A program made the translations under genes and the position numbers. The notes beneath the pieces were generated by a model. That model was given only the letters and a program-made list of their open reading frames with translations. It was not told where the DNA came from and did no database searches. A stretch of DNA of 64,000 bases from Linnemannia elongata (lineage: Eukaryota; Mortierellomycota; Mortierellomycetes; Mortierellales; Mortierellaceae): NCBI GenBank assembly GCA_036320915.1, contig JAXBDG010000015.1:124001-188000 (forward strand). Reading direction: 5' to 3'. Each line of letters starts with the position of its first letter. The stretch's first letter is position 1. Shown here piece by piece: positions 1 through 12,900 of this stretch.

Positions 1-1308
1 GCCCTTGCGTGCATCGAAACACATAATCAATGCACGACAACGCATTCTTCAATACCTTATCCACCTCTGTTTCCCCATACCCATCTATCAATCGAACTTC
101 TTGCACGTTCCTGCGCTTCAGTATCCATATGGATTCGCGATACAACCCTGGGGAACGAAGGCACTTGTACTTCTGGCACAGTGCAGAGGAAGAGAAGGAC
201 AAAAATAACGAAAAGAGAGTCGATATGATCTCAGGTTTCGCAACTGTCTCCCCCCTCGCCCTTCTTCGTCATAGGGCTTTGTTTGTTGGTGGATTTTTTT
301 TGAGTTTTTGCCGCTTTCTGGTAGAGGAGAAGACAGGGGACAGAAGGGATGATAAAGTCGGTTATTGGTCGCACCTTTATGGGCAGAGACGGCGTGAAAT
401 TCAAACGCACGGGAGTGATTGAAATAAAAAGAAATAAAAAAAAAGGCGTCTGTTGAATGAGAGAGGGATGAAAGAGTGCAAAGAAAAAGGTTATTTGAAA
501 GGGAGGGAGAAGAAACGATGAGGGCTCTCGAGGCGCATGGACTGAGAGAGCATCGAGAGAAAGAAATAGAGAGGGAAGAGACAACAGCCCTGACCCAACC
601 TAATTGTAAAACAGTACTTTCATCCAACATTACAATATACACTCATCTTGCTACAATGATCTTTGAAAGGAACTAGAAGGAGAGAATGATGATGGAGCCT
701 TAAATACGCTAGTTGCTTTTGTTATTGTTGTTGTTGTAATGTGTGCTTGCACACAATTGCCAGCATTCTCGCTATGGGCCAATGCCTTCCTTTTTCTTTC
801 TTTTACTCCGGGTTGGGGCTAGTGCAATCTGGTTTCTGGTTCAGTGTCACCAAGTTTGTGTGACTCAGCAAACGAGAAACGTTGGTGTGTCTGTCTGCTT
901 GTTCCTGAATATCTCATTCATTGAACATGAATGGATGTAAAACAAAGGGCTGATGAATATATGCTTGTTTGTTGACGAAAAGGATCTCTTCTCTCCCCCT
1001 AAAACACGTCGGCGAAAACAGATAAACAATGACAGAAACGCATGGGTGAAAACAAATAAACAATGACAAAACTGTGCGCGCATGCTTGTATCTTGCCGTT
1101 CGAAATGCAGGCACGGATCACCCCCCGTCAGTACTTCTAGACACCGTACTCCCCTTCTCAATGATTTTTTTTCAATCCTGTCTTCACTCACTCACCATTT
1201 CACTTCTGTTGTCAGGTCGACATAGTAATGAACTCTTAGTGGCGCAATTACTCCAACAATCGAATACAGCAACTCCCTCAACACACACGCCTAAGGATTG
1301 ATACCAAT
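1..1308. other. Upstream intergenic DNA, no supported gene
   Basis: Short open frames on both strands are low-complexity and resemble no protein I recognise. Purine-rich GA tracts lie around 470-590. Two 21-bp direct repeats at 1014-1034 and 1048-1068 (34-bp period, one mismatch) each contain ATAAACAATGACA and sit about 250-300 bp upstream of the arrestin start codon. The rest is probably the promoter and 5' UTR of that gene. Confidence 0.6.
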
Positions 1309-4300
1309 ATGGATAGCAAAGAGCTACTGGCAAAGCAAATGGATGAATTGCTGTCGGAACATCCCTCGAGTGTTGGAGGATACCCTGGCGCTTCTCCAAG
1401 TACCTCTCAGCCTCTAACTTCACCCCCACGGACACAAGCCATGTCCCAGCAGCAATTGTATGCGATACTCCATCAACAGCAGCAACAGGGGCAGCAGCAA
1501 CAACAAGAACAACGGCAACAGCAATACCAACGACAGGAGCAGTTGCAACAACATCGGTTACAGCATTCTAGGTCACAGCAACCGCCTCTAAAGCAAGAAC
1601 AAGCACACCAGGTCTATCAACAGCAGCAACAGTATCGGCAGCAAACATATCCACCACAACATCCATCCAGGAACCAGGAAGGACTCTATATTTCGGACCT
1701 CCAACGACACAATTCGACGGCATCTGCAAGAGGACCAATGTCAGCTGGCTACCAAGGTTACGGACCGCCAATGATGTCGCCCGTTTCACAGCATGATGCG
1801 TTCCGTCCAATGGCAAACATGCAGGCCTGTCCATCTCCTGTCATGAGGTCCAACAGCATGTATGTCGCCAACACAGGACCACCTGGCGGTTTGCGTTACC
1901 AGCACTCGATGTCTCGCCCTCTACCCCCGCGAAATATTGAATCTGCATATCCCGAGCAACAGCAGCAAAGGCAGTACGAGCATTTCGAACAACAGGCACG
2001 CTACTATCGAGATGCCAATCCCTCAAGTGTCAATGCTCAGGATCAGCCTCAGCCCCCGCCTCCACGCGGCGCTGATCCATATGGAGCGTCATACCGACAT
2101 TCGACATATCATGGAGTGTACGCTGGACAACCTCTGCCTCGACCACCTCTTAACCCTCGGCAGCAACAAATTCAACAGCTGCAGGCTCAGCGGTCACTCA
2201 ACCTCGGTCATTTGGGACCTAATCGCTTCTCTATCGCATCTCGAGATCAGCTTCCCACAGCGCCTTCGCCGTCAGTCTTTTCGGCCACCCAGCCTGAACC
2301 GAAGTATCCAGAAGCGCGAGGTCCCTCACCCAAACCTGCAGAAGAGAGCGATGCTGGATCGAGCTTACACCCTTCCGCCTCAACGGATTCGCTCGCATTG
2401 TCAGAGTCGGGAGCTGTCACAGGGCCATCGCACGAGCTTTATCGCAGAGGCAACCGCAGCAGCATCTACTCTACGTATTCGGCTGGATCTCCTGTAACAT
2501 CAGAGAGGACTCCTCGACCCATGTCGGTTGTGGTCGAGCCCAGTTCACGGTTCGTAGCTTCGCCAAATAGCATTCACAGCGCAATGGGTGTTTCTCACAA
2601 CTCAATTGCTAGATCAGGATCAGAGCCTCACTGGAGTGCGGCTATCCCAGGTCAAGGAGGAGGAAACTCTGTGCTGTTACAGGCCAAGGCACGAGCTGCT
2701 CAGTCGAACGCATGTTACTCTCATCAGGTAACGCTGTCGACTATTCCAGGCAACGAGGAGGTGCCACCTATGCCAGGAAAAATGACCTCAAAGACTGGCA
2801 AAGTACGGATCCAGCTTACTTTCGACCGACCGTTTTTCAATGCAGGAGGAGAGCTTTCGGGACGTTTGGAGATTCAGTGTTCTTCCTCTCGGTCTGTGAT
2901 GCTGGCCGACATGATTGTCGAGTTGCTTGGATACGAAGGTACATGCTCTCTCTTTAAATGTTTTAGTTGTTTAATGATAGTGTTTTGCGGAGGTAATTAA
3001 TTCTCCGTGCTGTTCTTTGTTTTAGCATTGGCCAAGGATCATCTCACGCCAAAGATATTTCACAAGACCGTGTTACGGCTACAGGATATTCGACACCCCT
3101 CACAGGCTGTGCAAGAGAATATCGAGCCAGGTTTGTCAATATTACGTGGCTGCCCAATGTCCTTGTAGTGTACAGCTTCACTGACAAAACCTACCTAACA
3201 CACCAAACTTGCAATGGATAGATGCTGACGGCTACTGGATGGCACGGAAGGGGCGCACCATCTTTCCTTTCCGGCTCAGTATCCAGGACTCCTTACCCAA
3301 TTCCTACGACTCGAAATTGGGTCAAGTTCGCTATGTCGTCTCAGCGTAAGTTCTTGTCCACATTTGAGTGAGCGGTGCCTGGTATTAAGTCGTTTCCAGT
3401 GCTATACTTTAACGTAACCTCCAATATGATAAATGACACCATTGTAGAATTGCGCTAATGAAGGCGAACCAGAGTAGGGAGGTTGTGAACCATACCCGTG
3501 AGTGCTTTATTTATGAGACCTGGACGACGGATGATATCACACAAGCTCGACGCAGGTCCGTCAAGGCCGACACAAGCAAGCGGTTGTTCATGGGAGGAGA
3601 GGGCAGTTTAGAGCTGTATGCTGAGCTGACTCGCACTATGGTTAGCTCCGGGGGTATTGTGTATGTCAACGTTGGCGTCAAAAATCTCACCAAAAAGAAG
3701 GTATGTCCATGGTTTGTTTCCAACACCACTGTGGTCGCTAAATGTCCTCTATTCACGGCGCTAACCAACTCATATTTTTTCAATGCGAAATAGATCATGG
3801 GGATCAAGCTGTCACTTTGGAGACATATAGCCTCATCACACTCGCGGTCTAGCTTTAGCAGTCATTCTTCGACACTGAGTTCTCGGGATCAGGACAATAT
3901 CAAAAACTACAGCGAGATCATTTACAAGGGTGAGGACTTTGCGTTCGACAATGACGATCCTAGGGTCGTCGTCTTGCCCGTCTACATCCCCTCAGGAGTT
4001 TACTCGTTGCGTCATACCTCCTATCTCCACGTCCAGTTCTTCGTGCAAGTCAGCTTGATGGCATCGATGAGCAAGGCGTTGGCAGTGGAGCTGCCGATCT
4101 ATATCACCCACGCCTCGTCCTGGTCTGACCCCCCACCCAGGATACCCCGCGATTTCACATTCCCAATGCACGAGGATGACCCCGTCAAGAAGAACAAAAC
4201 CGGGGTCTTTTCCAAGATGAAGACCAACTCGGCCCCCACTCATCAGAACGGATCCATGAACGGCTCCGGACTAAAAAAAACGAGCGGTCTTACTGGAAGT

Positions 4301-7300
4301 TCCAACAATCTCAGCGGCCTTGCCTCTGCTGCTTCGAGTAAACCTGGAACCCCAAATGCGTCATCTGAAACGACTGCCCTGGAGAGCGAAAGTTTACGTC
4401 CCTCGACGCGCCGTTCGGCACTCAAGGATCCTGATTCCCCGACGAGCGTTCTCGACTTTTCTCAAGCTGGCAGCCTCTTTGTTGTCAATCCTGATACTGC
4501 CAGTATTTCTGCCAACCCTGACTCTGGATCTGTCGTGAAGCCGCCCATGGCATCACGTCCTCCGTCCCTCCCAATCACATATGGCTTGGATTCACGACCA
4601 TCGTCCCCTGAGAAACCGCCATCGCCTCTTGATCGATCCGCGCCACTGATGCTCGTTGACACGTTGTCACCCAAGACCACCGAAGAAGCTGAGATGGAGC
4701 ATTTTACAAAGGAGGAGGATGAAGAACAGGATTTCGACATGAGCCGAGCAACCAGCGTGTCCCAGACTTGCAGCCTCACTAAGCGCAATAGTGGCAAGTC
4801 GGACAAGTCGGACAGGTCGAACAAGTCAAGCAAGATGGGTCTAAGGAAAACTCTTGCGAAGCTGTCGATCGCCATTCCTTCTCACTGCAGCTCCACTCAT
4901 CACTCTGAAAAGTCCAAGAGCTCCAAGGTCAGTCCACGCGTGCTACCAAGCACTCCTCGGTCGTCCAAGAGCCTTAACCTGACGAGCTCGGAAGAGATGG
5001 GATCTCCGAGAAGCGATCGCGGAGGCAGGTCGTTGTCGCGCAAGTCTAGTAGCTCTAGTATGGGGTCCTTCACACCCATTTTTGAAAGGCACTCCCACAA
5101 GTCGAGTACGGGATCTGCAAGGGTTATCAACATTTCGCCTGGATCTAGTTCCGCCGATTCTGGTTCTCTGCCCTTATCTAGGATGTCATCTTCGAGCAAC
5201 GGATCCGCTCCACAGTCCAACACAACCTCAGCTTACCCATCGCGATCGTCTTCGCCTGCACTTCCTTCTGCATCCTCGAGTGCTGCTGACAGCACTGAAG
5301 AGCCCAACATGCGAGAGCGACATCACGATATTGGTCAGCTGGCCATGACGCCCGCCATTCCAGATGTTCGGTTGCACCGCGGCACTCCCATGATGGAAGA
5401 GATGGGCCGGGAGGGCTATTTCGAGGCAAACGACGATCAGCAGCAGTCCCGACCAACAACGCCAGGTCCTTCCGAGAACCAGTTCATGGCTCTCCAGTCA
5501 TCTCCAGCTACGCCAAACTCTGCTAACCGTCCATGGGATATGCCCCGCAACTTTTCAACCACCAGTTTGGCTTCTTCGGCACACTCCGAAGGCGGTCAGA
5601 GCGCACAGGAGATCCGTGATGAGTACTATTATGGACGGAGTAATCTTTCGAGGAACATGTCCGTCGAGTCTTTGGATACACTCATTGCTCCCCCACAAGT
5701 TGGAAGGCCCACGGAGAATGATGGCGCTGGGTTGTACACGACGAATGACGAGCTCTATGACGACTCTTCAGTTTTAGTACCAATACAGGACCATTGTCGC
5801 GGTTTAGAGGCGAGTCGGGAAATTTATGGATCGACGGCTCTACGGCAAGTCACTACATGTGATGAGGTTGAAGGTGGGCATCTGGTAGAGCACCACGTTG
5901 TCCAGGATGTCATGTCACACCAACCGCAGCAACTCCAGCATAATCCGGTTCAGCACCTCGAGTATCAACAACAGCAACAGCAGCTCCAACACCAAGATCC
6001 CCAGTACCGGCAGCCACAACAGAGTTGGATTAATGAGAGATATGAGGAGCCTACTACAGTTCCCACTATTACTCAGCCGCCTGCAGACCTTATGTTGGAC
6101 CAGCACGCAGTCATGGAAGGGTACACCTCGATCCCACCTTCCGCTCAACATTCACCTGTTCGTATGAATGGGGTGCCTTCTGGCGTTGTTCTCCCACCTA
6201 TTCAAAGTCCCGAGGCATTCTACGGGGGCGAAGAGTATGTCCGTCCACTTCAGGCCCGAACTCTCAGCCAGCATTCTTCGCAGCATCATTCACGTACGTC
6301 GTCAAGCCACTCCATGGTTTTTCAAACCCCTGGCGACCTAAGCGGGGTTTCAACACCAAGATCAGCCATTTCGCTCCAGCAGATGGAGAATCTGTCGCGA
6401 TCATCTTCTCCAATGACTCGGGACCCGATCCTCAGGAACACCAGCATGGAGAACGTTGTTACGTTTGAGAGATCGGACTCTGGAGCACTCTCGCATACAT
6501 ACCAGCAACAATCGCCGATGGCTCAAGACCAACAGTCGACTGTATCGAGGGAGGGTCAATTTACACCAGAGTTCTATTCTACGCCCATGTCGAGCCAAAC
6601 CGAGCCTATGATGGAGAGTAACAACATCAACAACGGCGGCGGCGGCGCTTATTCCATTTCAGCCGCCACTGGCCTCTCACAGCCAACAACTCCATTGTCA
6701 ACGTCGACTTCGTTCCAGTCCGACAATCTCCGCCTGACACCTAACGATTTGAGCGTCAGTATGCAACTCAGTGGAGGCGGTATGAGGGATCAGCGGCAGC
6801 AGGAGTTCCATTCACAGGCGGCAAGCGCGACAGGGTATTCAGGAGCGCCTGCTTACCGCGAGAGCAAGTACAGCACAACAACCCTCCAGCCAGACGTTTA
6901 TAGCCCCCACCCAAGTCGATCTAACTCTCGTCAAGTCTCACCCAAGCAGTGGCATGCTGAGGCTCTTCTACCCGCCCAACATGTCGTCGTCCCTCCGCAG
7001 CAGTCAATCGAGGCGATGCCAGTTCAGGTCGTTGTGCAACAGGTGACTGTTCCACGGCAGCCCTCTTTGGATCTTATGACCGTCCCCAAGCAAGTGAGCA
7101 TCCCGAGTCTGAACGAACAGGATGGCGAGCATTTGATTGTTGTTGACGCGTCCCAGCCCCCTGGAGTTGCGTACCAGGCGGTGGTGGATTACCAAGCTGC
7201 AGAGATGCAGGCAACGACTCCAGCTCTGGCAGATAATCAGCAGTCACAGTTTGAGAGCCACCCATCGCAGCATCCGAACTACAAGGATGAGGCTCGACAG

Positions 7301-8704
7301 GTACCGTACCAGCCCATGACGCAGTATTTTCCAGTTTCTGCCTCAGTCGCAGCATTGGCCTCGGGTTCAGCTTTGGTTTCACCCTCGCGTTTGGAGTTTA
7401 ACGCGCATTCGCCACCAACGGTGGATGTGGAAGGAGGAGGTGAACCATATGCCAATCCTAACTGCTTGCAACTTACTCAGCCTGTAACTGCTCTTGGAGG
7501 AGTTCCTGTAGGCACGACGAGTGTTGTGTCACCACCTCCGATTCCAGGCCGACCATGGAGTCAAGTCCCCCCAGTTACTTTTGGCGGTGTCTCGGCTTCG
7601 GTGTCTGTGAGGGATCATCAGACAAATCTGCCATTGTCAGGCGGCATGCCCTACCAACCACAGAGTTCTTATATCGGCATCACAGAACAGGTGCCAACCA
7701 GTCAGCGAAGTACCGAGGATGTGGCGACTGTTGCGATGGCATTGCGGGCCTACCAAGAGACTGTTGATCGTCAAGGGGAGCTCGCAAGGCAGCAGGAGGA
7801 ATTGGCACGTCAGCAGGAAGTGTTAACCCGCCAGGAGGCCATTGCTCGGCAGGAGACAATTGCGCTCGCTCAACGGCAGCAGGAAGCCTTGGCTCGACAG
7901 GAGGCACTCGCTCAACAAGAGGCACTTGTTTACCAACAGAAGCAGCAGGAACAGCAGTTGCAACATCATCAACAGGCGCAACAATTGCAGCAGCAGCAAC
8001 AGTTTCAGCATGAGCAACAGCAGTTGTTATTGCAGCAGCAGCATCAGCAACATCTTCAAGATTCTAGTAATCGATTCTCTGGAGGGGTCGTTGGCGGTGG
8101 TAGTCCAGGTACTCCCTCTGGACCGACGCTTGAGATTCCGATGATATCTCCTCAAACCTCTCAGCATGTCCTTCAGAACCCTGGACTTGTGCGAGGACTT
8201 TCGGATCAGGAGCTCGCCGGAAGAAAAGAGGGAGGAGCTTATCGGATGAGTCCTCGTGGGTATGGTGAGCAAGAGGTGGGAGTTGGAGTTGGAGGACAGA
8301 CGACACCGGGAGGATCATCGTTAGTTGTACCTTCCGATGCAATTTCAGATTTGGCCGAGACTATTCGATCGATTCAGTCATCTCCTGTGAGTAATGGCAG
8401 TGGTGCTGTTGGAGCTGGGTCTCGAGGACACGTTTACCATCAACAACTGCAACATCAGCAGCAGCATCAACTTCACCAACAGCAGGATCAGTTTCAGCAG
8501 CAACATGGGTTGACGCCAGTGCCACCTCGGGCCGTGGGTGATGATGAAGATGAGAGTAGCAGAAGGGTGTCTCCTCTTGTTGGTGCTGGTGGTGTTGGAG
8601 GGATGTTGATTGGATCGGGCGATAAGGAGGAGTTTGATGAGGATCGGTGGATGTTGCTTGGTGGAGGTGGAAGTGGATTGAGTGTGACTAATCCAGATCA
8701 ATGA
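1309..8704 (+). CDS. Large alpha-arrestin (arrestin-domain trafficking adaptor)
   Basis: Five exons join in frame: 1309-2938, 3026-3130, 3222-3345, 3448-3700, 3794-8704, giving about 2340 aa. Residues 1-490 are Gln/Pro/Ser-rich. The arrestin fold spans roughly 495-820: an N-lobe opening with KTGKVRIQLTFDRP and a C-lobe closing with ELPIYITHASSWSDPPP. After that come about 1500 mostly disordered, Ser-rich residues. A Gln/Glu/Ala heptad-like stretch with repeated ARQQE units at about 2010-2125 should form coiled coil, followed by more poly-Gln. Fungal alpha-arrestins recruit Rsp5-type ubiquitin ligase to plasma-membrane transporters for endocytosis; that role is inferred from the family. I see no classical PPxY, so ligase binding may use variant motifs or a partner. 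The length is far above the usual 500-1000 aa. The family call is firm; the exact ortholog is not assigned. Confidence 0.88.
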
Positions 8705-9855
8705 ACTCTCTGTTGTCTGTGAGTTTGTGCGATTATGATATAGAAAAAAACGCGTAAAATACAGCCTTTAGAGAACGCGTGACTAAGTGTGGATGCACAT
8801 GAACATGATTTGATGAATACTGATTAGAGACGCGAAGGGAAGAGGGCGGTGGATGTGACATCACCAGGTTCTGCGGGTTGGGTTGGATTGGATGCATGCC
8901 TTTTTTTGTTGTGGTGGTTGCACTAAGATTAAAACGCGATGTGACCAGGCTTGCGGATGGGGCGTAGTCCGAAGGGATTGTTCGTCTATAAAAGCGTATG
9001 GTGTTCAAGATAGATGGATTATACGCCATTTGACTACACGCATCCCTCACGAGAAGAGTGATCGCGCGTGTTGCGCAACTTTTTTGCATTTGATCAGTCG
9101 ATTGACTCTTCTCTCATCAACAACTGCCTTTTTTTTTTGCCTCTTTGTTTTCCTCTTCATTTGTTCTTTTCTTTTCTTTTCTTCTTCTTTTCTTTGTTCG
9201 TTTTTCTGTTTTTTTTTTCTATTGTTATTATTCAACTTCATCCGTCCTCTCTTCCATCTCTCTTTGTATCACCCGCCACCTCACTCACCTTCAATAAAGA
9301 CAGACCACTCTTTCTCTCCCTCAAGACACACTAGACGCTCCAACTTTCTATCCCCTTATCCTGCCATTGCTCGTCTTCAGCCAATAACTACAACTATCTC
9401 CTTTTCCTCACCTTATTGTACCTTCTTTCCAAGAAAACAAGGTATTGGCCTTACACACAACCTCCCTTTCTTTCCCACCTTTGTTAACTTGGGAGGTTGT
9501 TTTGTTATCATATTGTTCACCCTTTTCATCAACCTTTACTATTATTTTTTTTGTCTTCCACTACAAGAATAACAACGGTCGTTCGCTGTGTTTGGTGATA
9601 GCCTCCAGTTACCGGTACACGAGCATAACCATTCTACTTTTCCAAAAAAAAAAAAGAAAAAGAAAACAACGACCACAAATAACAAGAACAGGGGATGTAG
9701 TTTTTAAGATGCTCAACAGGCAACAAAAGTGCCTTATGGAGACCCTCCATCTAACTAGCCATGCCTTGTTTATGGTCCTTACCCATTGTTTAGAAAACAC
9801 AGCGGACACAGTGATCAATCACCCAAGAGGCCCTCTCAGCCAATCAACAATCTCG

Positions 9856-9906
<51 letters not shown>

Positions 9907-9993
9907 CTTCATATCCATCATTGCTATTTCGGCACCTTTTCACTCCTTCCACGCTCTCCTTTTCTGTGCTTTCACAACGGACCCGCAGCAACC
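8705..9993. other. Intergenic region and pyrimidine-rich promoter of the WOPR gene
   Basis: The 3' flank of the arrestin gene is followed by about 1 kb of strongly CT-rich DNA (9070-9580 and 9850-9990) typical of fungal promoters and 5' UTRs. The CT-rich open frames here are low-complexity artefacts. No Wor1-type TTAAAGTTT site was seen close to the WOPR start. Confidence 0.6.
9858..9900 (+). repeat. (CT)n microsatellite, about 21 units
   Basis: An uninterrupted alternating CT tract lies 93 bp upstream of the WOPR start codon, within its probable 5' leader or core promoter. Confidence 0.95.
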
Positions 9994-12900
9994 ATGATGT
10001 CAAAGACCTTCCACGGTAAGTCCCATCTATCCACAACCGCACAAGATAGATTAATCTTTGCCTCTCATACTTGCAACAGACCAACTCACACTTTGACTGC
10101 TGTTCTTATCGATGTTTAGGCAGGGTCGACGAGACAGTCGATGCACTCATTATCCTCGAAGCCTGCCGCCAGGGTGTCATGCCAAGGATTACACGCCGAC
10201 TCTTGGCTGCCGAGCGAGGAGAAACTCTACCACTGCCTAACCCACCCAGCGAGTCTTCCTCTTCCTCTTCCACTTCGTCCTCCTTCTCAACTCGCATGTC
10301 CTCACGATTATCGGTATCAGCTCCCGCTACCGCCGCATCGATCTCATCTTCGCCCTTGTACTCTGCGACAGTCTACTCTACTTCATCCTCATCAACAACA
10401 TCATCACCACCAGCAGCAACTACACCACCGTCAGCAGCAACACCAACTAACCCATCACTGATCATCCCTGGCTCGGTCTTTGTCTTTGACGAAGAAGAAT
10501 CCGGCATCTGCCGCTGGACTGACGGCAAGATCTGGTCTCCTTCCCGGATCTGTGATAACTTCCTCGTCTACCGCGAACTGTACCGAAAGTTACCCAATCA
10601 GAAGTGTTACACAGCCTCGGACAAGGCCAAGATGAAGGATGGGTCTGGGTTGAAGGACCAGGCGTTGAAGGAGAAGGTTGATAAAGAGAACTTGGTGGTG
10701 ATGGGGTGCATGAAGGGGACATTTGTATTGAAGAAGGGCGGGTTGGTTAAGAAGACAATCTGTGTCAAGGGGATTAATTTGGTTCCACCAGAGGAATTGA
10801 AGAGGCGGCTTGAGGGGCCGGCGTTGGGGTTGTCTTCATCCTCTTCGTCATCTGGAAGGAGAGGAAGTCATGCGGGTGGACGTGGACGTGGCGGTGGCAG
10901 TGGGAATGGAAGGAATCTTTTGCCGGGGTTTTCTACTAGAGGAACGCAGCATCTTGTCTGCTATGAGATGCCCGGTGGTACGTTACCTCTGTTCTTAATT
11001 GTTCAATGACAGGGATCTTGCAGCGGCAGGATGTGGACAGACCACTAGCAGGTACTTACACGCGTATATACATATTTCCTTCGGATAGAAATGGATGGGC
11101 TGCATGGTCCACGCGAGTATCTCGAACTCCGCGATCTCCCGATCAGTAAGACCTTCGTGATGATGCAGTCCTACCGCGTCCCTATCCAAATCTTGCCCTT
11201 GGACTTTGGCCAGCAGCCACTCGATCCTGCCGACGAGTACATCCATAGCAACCGAATCTTTGAGGCACGTTCCGCGAGACAGTCCACCCCTTTGGCCTCT
11301 TCCAACACGGCAAATGAGGGTCCATTCAGGCGACGCAAGCCTCTTGGCAACCGTCAACGGAAGCGTGTCGAGGAAGAAGTGGAGGAAAAGGAGGGTGAGA
11401 ATGAGCCCAATTATCTTTTCGATGACACCAACAGCAACAGTGATGATGCCTACGATGACTCGGAAATGACAGCGAGTGGGCCAATTCTACCACCTATTGG
11501 TCTTCAATCTTCCCAGCCTCCTGCAGTTGCACCAGTATACCACAACTACCCGACCCGGGGTCAGGATCGCTACATTCGTGAGCAGATTCGGCAACAGCTC
11601 ATGGAGTCACGGACTCCCTCTCCACCTACCGAGTCGACACCCAAGGGTAAGAAACGAAAGATGTCCTTGTCACGATCCCTTGCGATGGAAACTGAAGACA
11701 ATTTGGCGGTCAAGGTTGAAAAGAGTAGTCCATCATTGGGATCCTCTTACTCCGCTGGACGTTCGGCTGAGAGCGGTGGGCTCTTGCAGCATGGTCTGTC
11801 AGTGAGAGACGATGAAACGGGTGAGGGTCAAGATGATGCCGCGCCTGGGATGCCATCGTCGACTTTGGCCACGAGGGGTACGCCCAGTCAGATGAATGAG
11901 CTCTTGCAGTCGATGAATACCATTCCCCTCCAAGGTGATAACGAGCTCAAGATCCGCGGGTACAAGACTGCCGCGCGCGAGTGGCGCCTCGTGACATCAT
12001 CCCGGACCTCGACTTCAAATTCGGCCACCAACGATCCCCTCACCTACGCACGGAGCACTTACAATCCCGGACATGCTCGATCTCAACCTGTGAATGCTTA
12101 CCCTTACCATGAGGGTCCCCACTGGCACCAGCAAGATCCTAGTTACTCACCGCAACCGCGATCTTGGGATCTTGTTGCCTATAACCAGATGAGCTCGCGG
12201 ATGACATACCATGGCCTTTATCCGGCGCAGCAGATCTCGATGCAGTACTATGAGCCTCAGCCGCATCTTCAGCCTCAAAACGAGTCTCTGTACCAGACAC
12301 CGCCCCAGCAGCAGGCATTCTCGAACGAAGCTACGACGTATTATAACGCAGCTCCCGCATCAACTACGATGATGCCGCCCATGCAAGATCTCCAAGGCTA
12401 CTACAGCCCCTATGCAGGTGCAGAATATTGTGGGCAACCTTTCCCACTTAGATCCGACACAACCTTTGCTGGTGCCTCGGATGTTATCCAACAAGCAGGC
12501 GATTCTGAGATGGAACGGTCAGACGATGCAGGATATTCGCCCGTTCAGGTACCTTCGGCACGCGCGCAGGGAGGAGATTCGCCCTGGTCAAGCGGATCGG
12601 TATACTCCAGGTCATCTTCTCTGTCGACATCTTTGACCCTCTCGCCTGTTATGCGTCCCCCAGCATCTGCAGTTCAAGGTGCTAGGCCTAATACTGGGCT
12701 TGAAGCTGAGAACCAGCCATCGCCTGTCTCTCGCTCGCGAGCTTCGCGACAGGGCGCTGATGGTATGCATACGTTAACTGACAGCCGGCTTTGGCACGAT
12801 GAAATGCCGCCTTGTGCCCGTCCGACAGCGGTGGAGCAAGTACAGTCGACAATGACAACCAACTCTTCAAGCAGTCAAGGCCAGGCCGTCTCTGTGTCAT

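Noticed and set aside
8883..9572. 229-codon Phe/Cys/Leu-rich plus-strand frame
   Set aside because: It arises from CT-rich promoter DNA, is low-complexity and has no domain.
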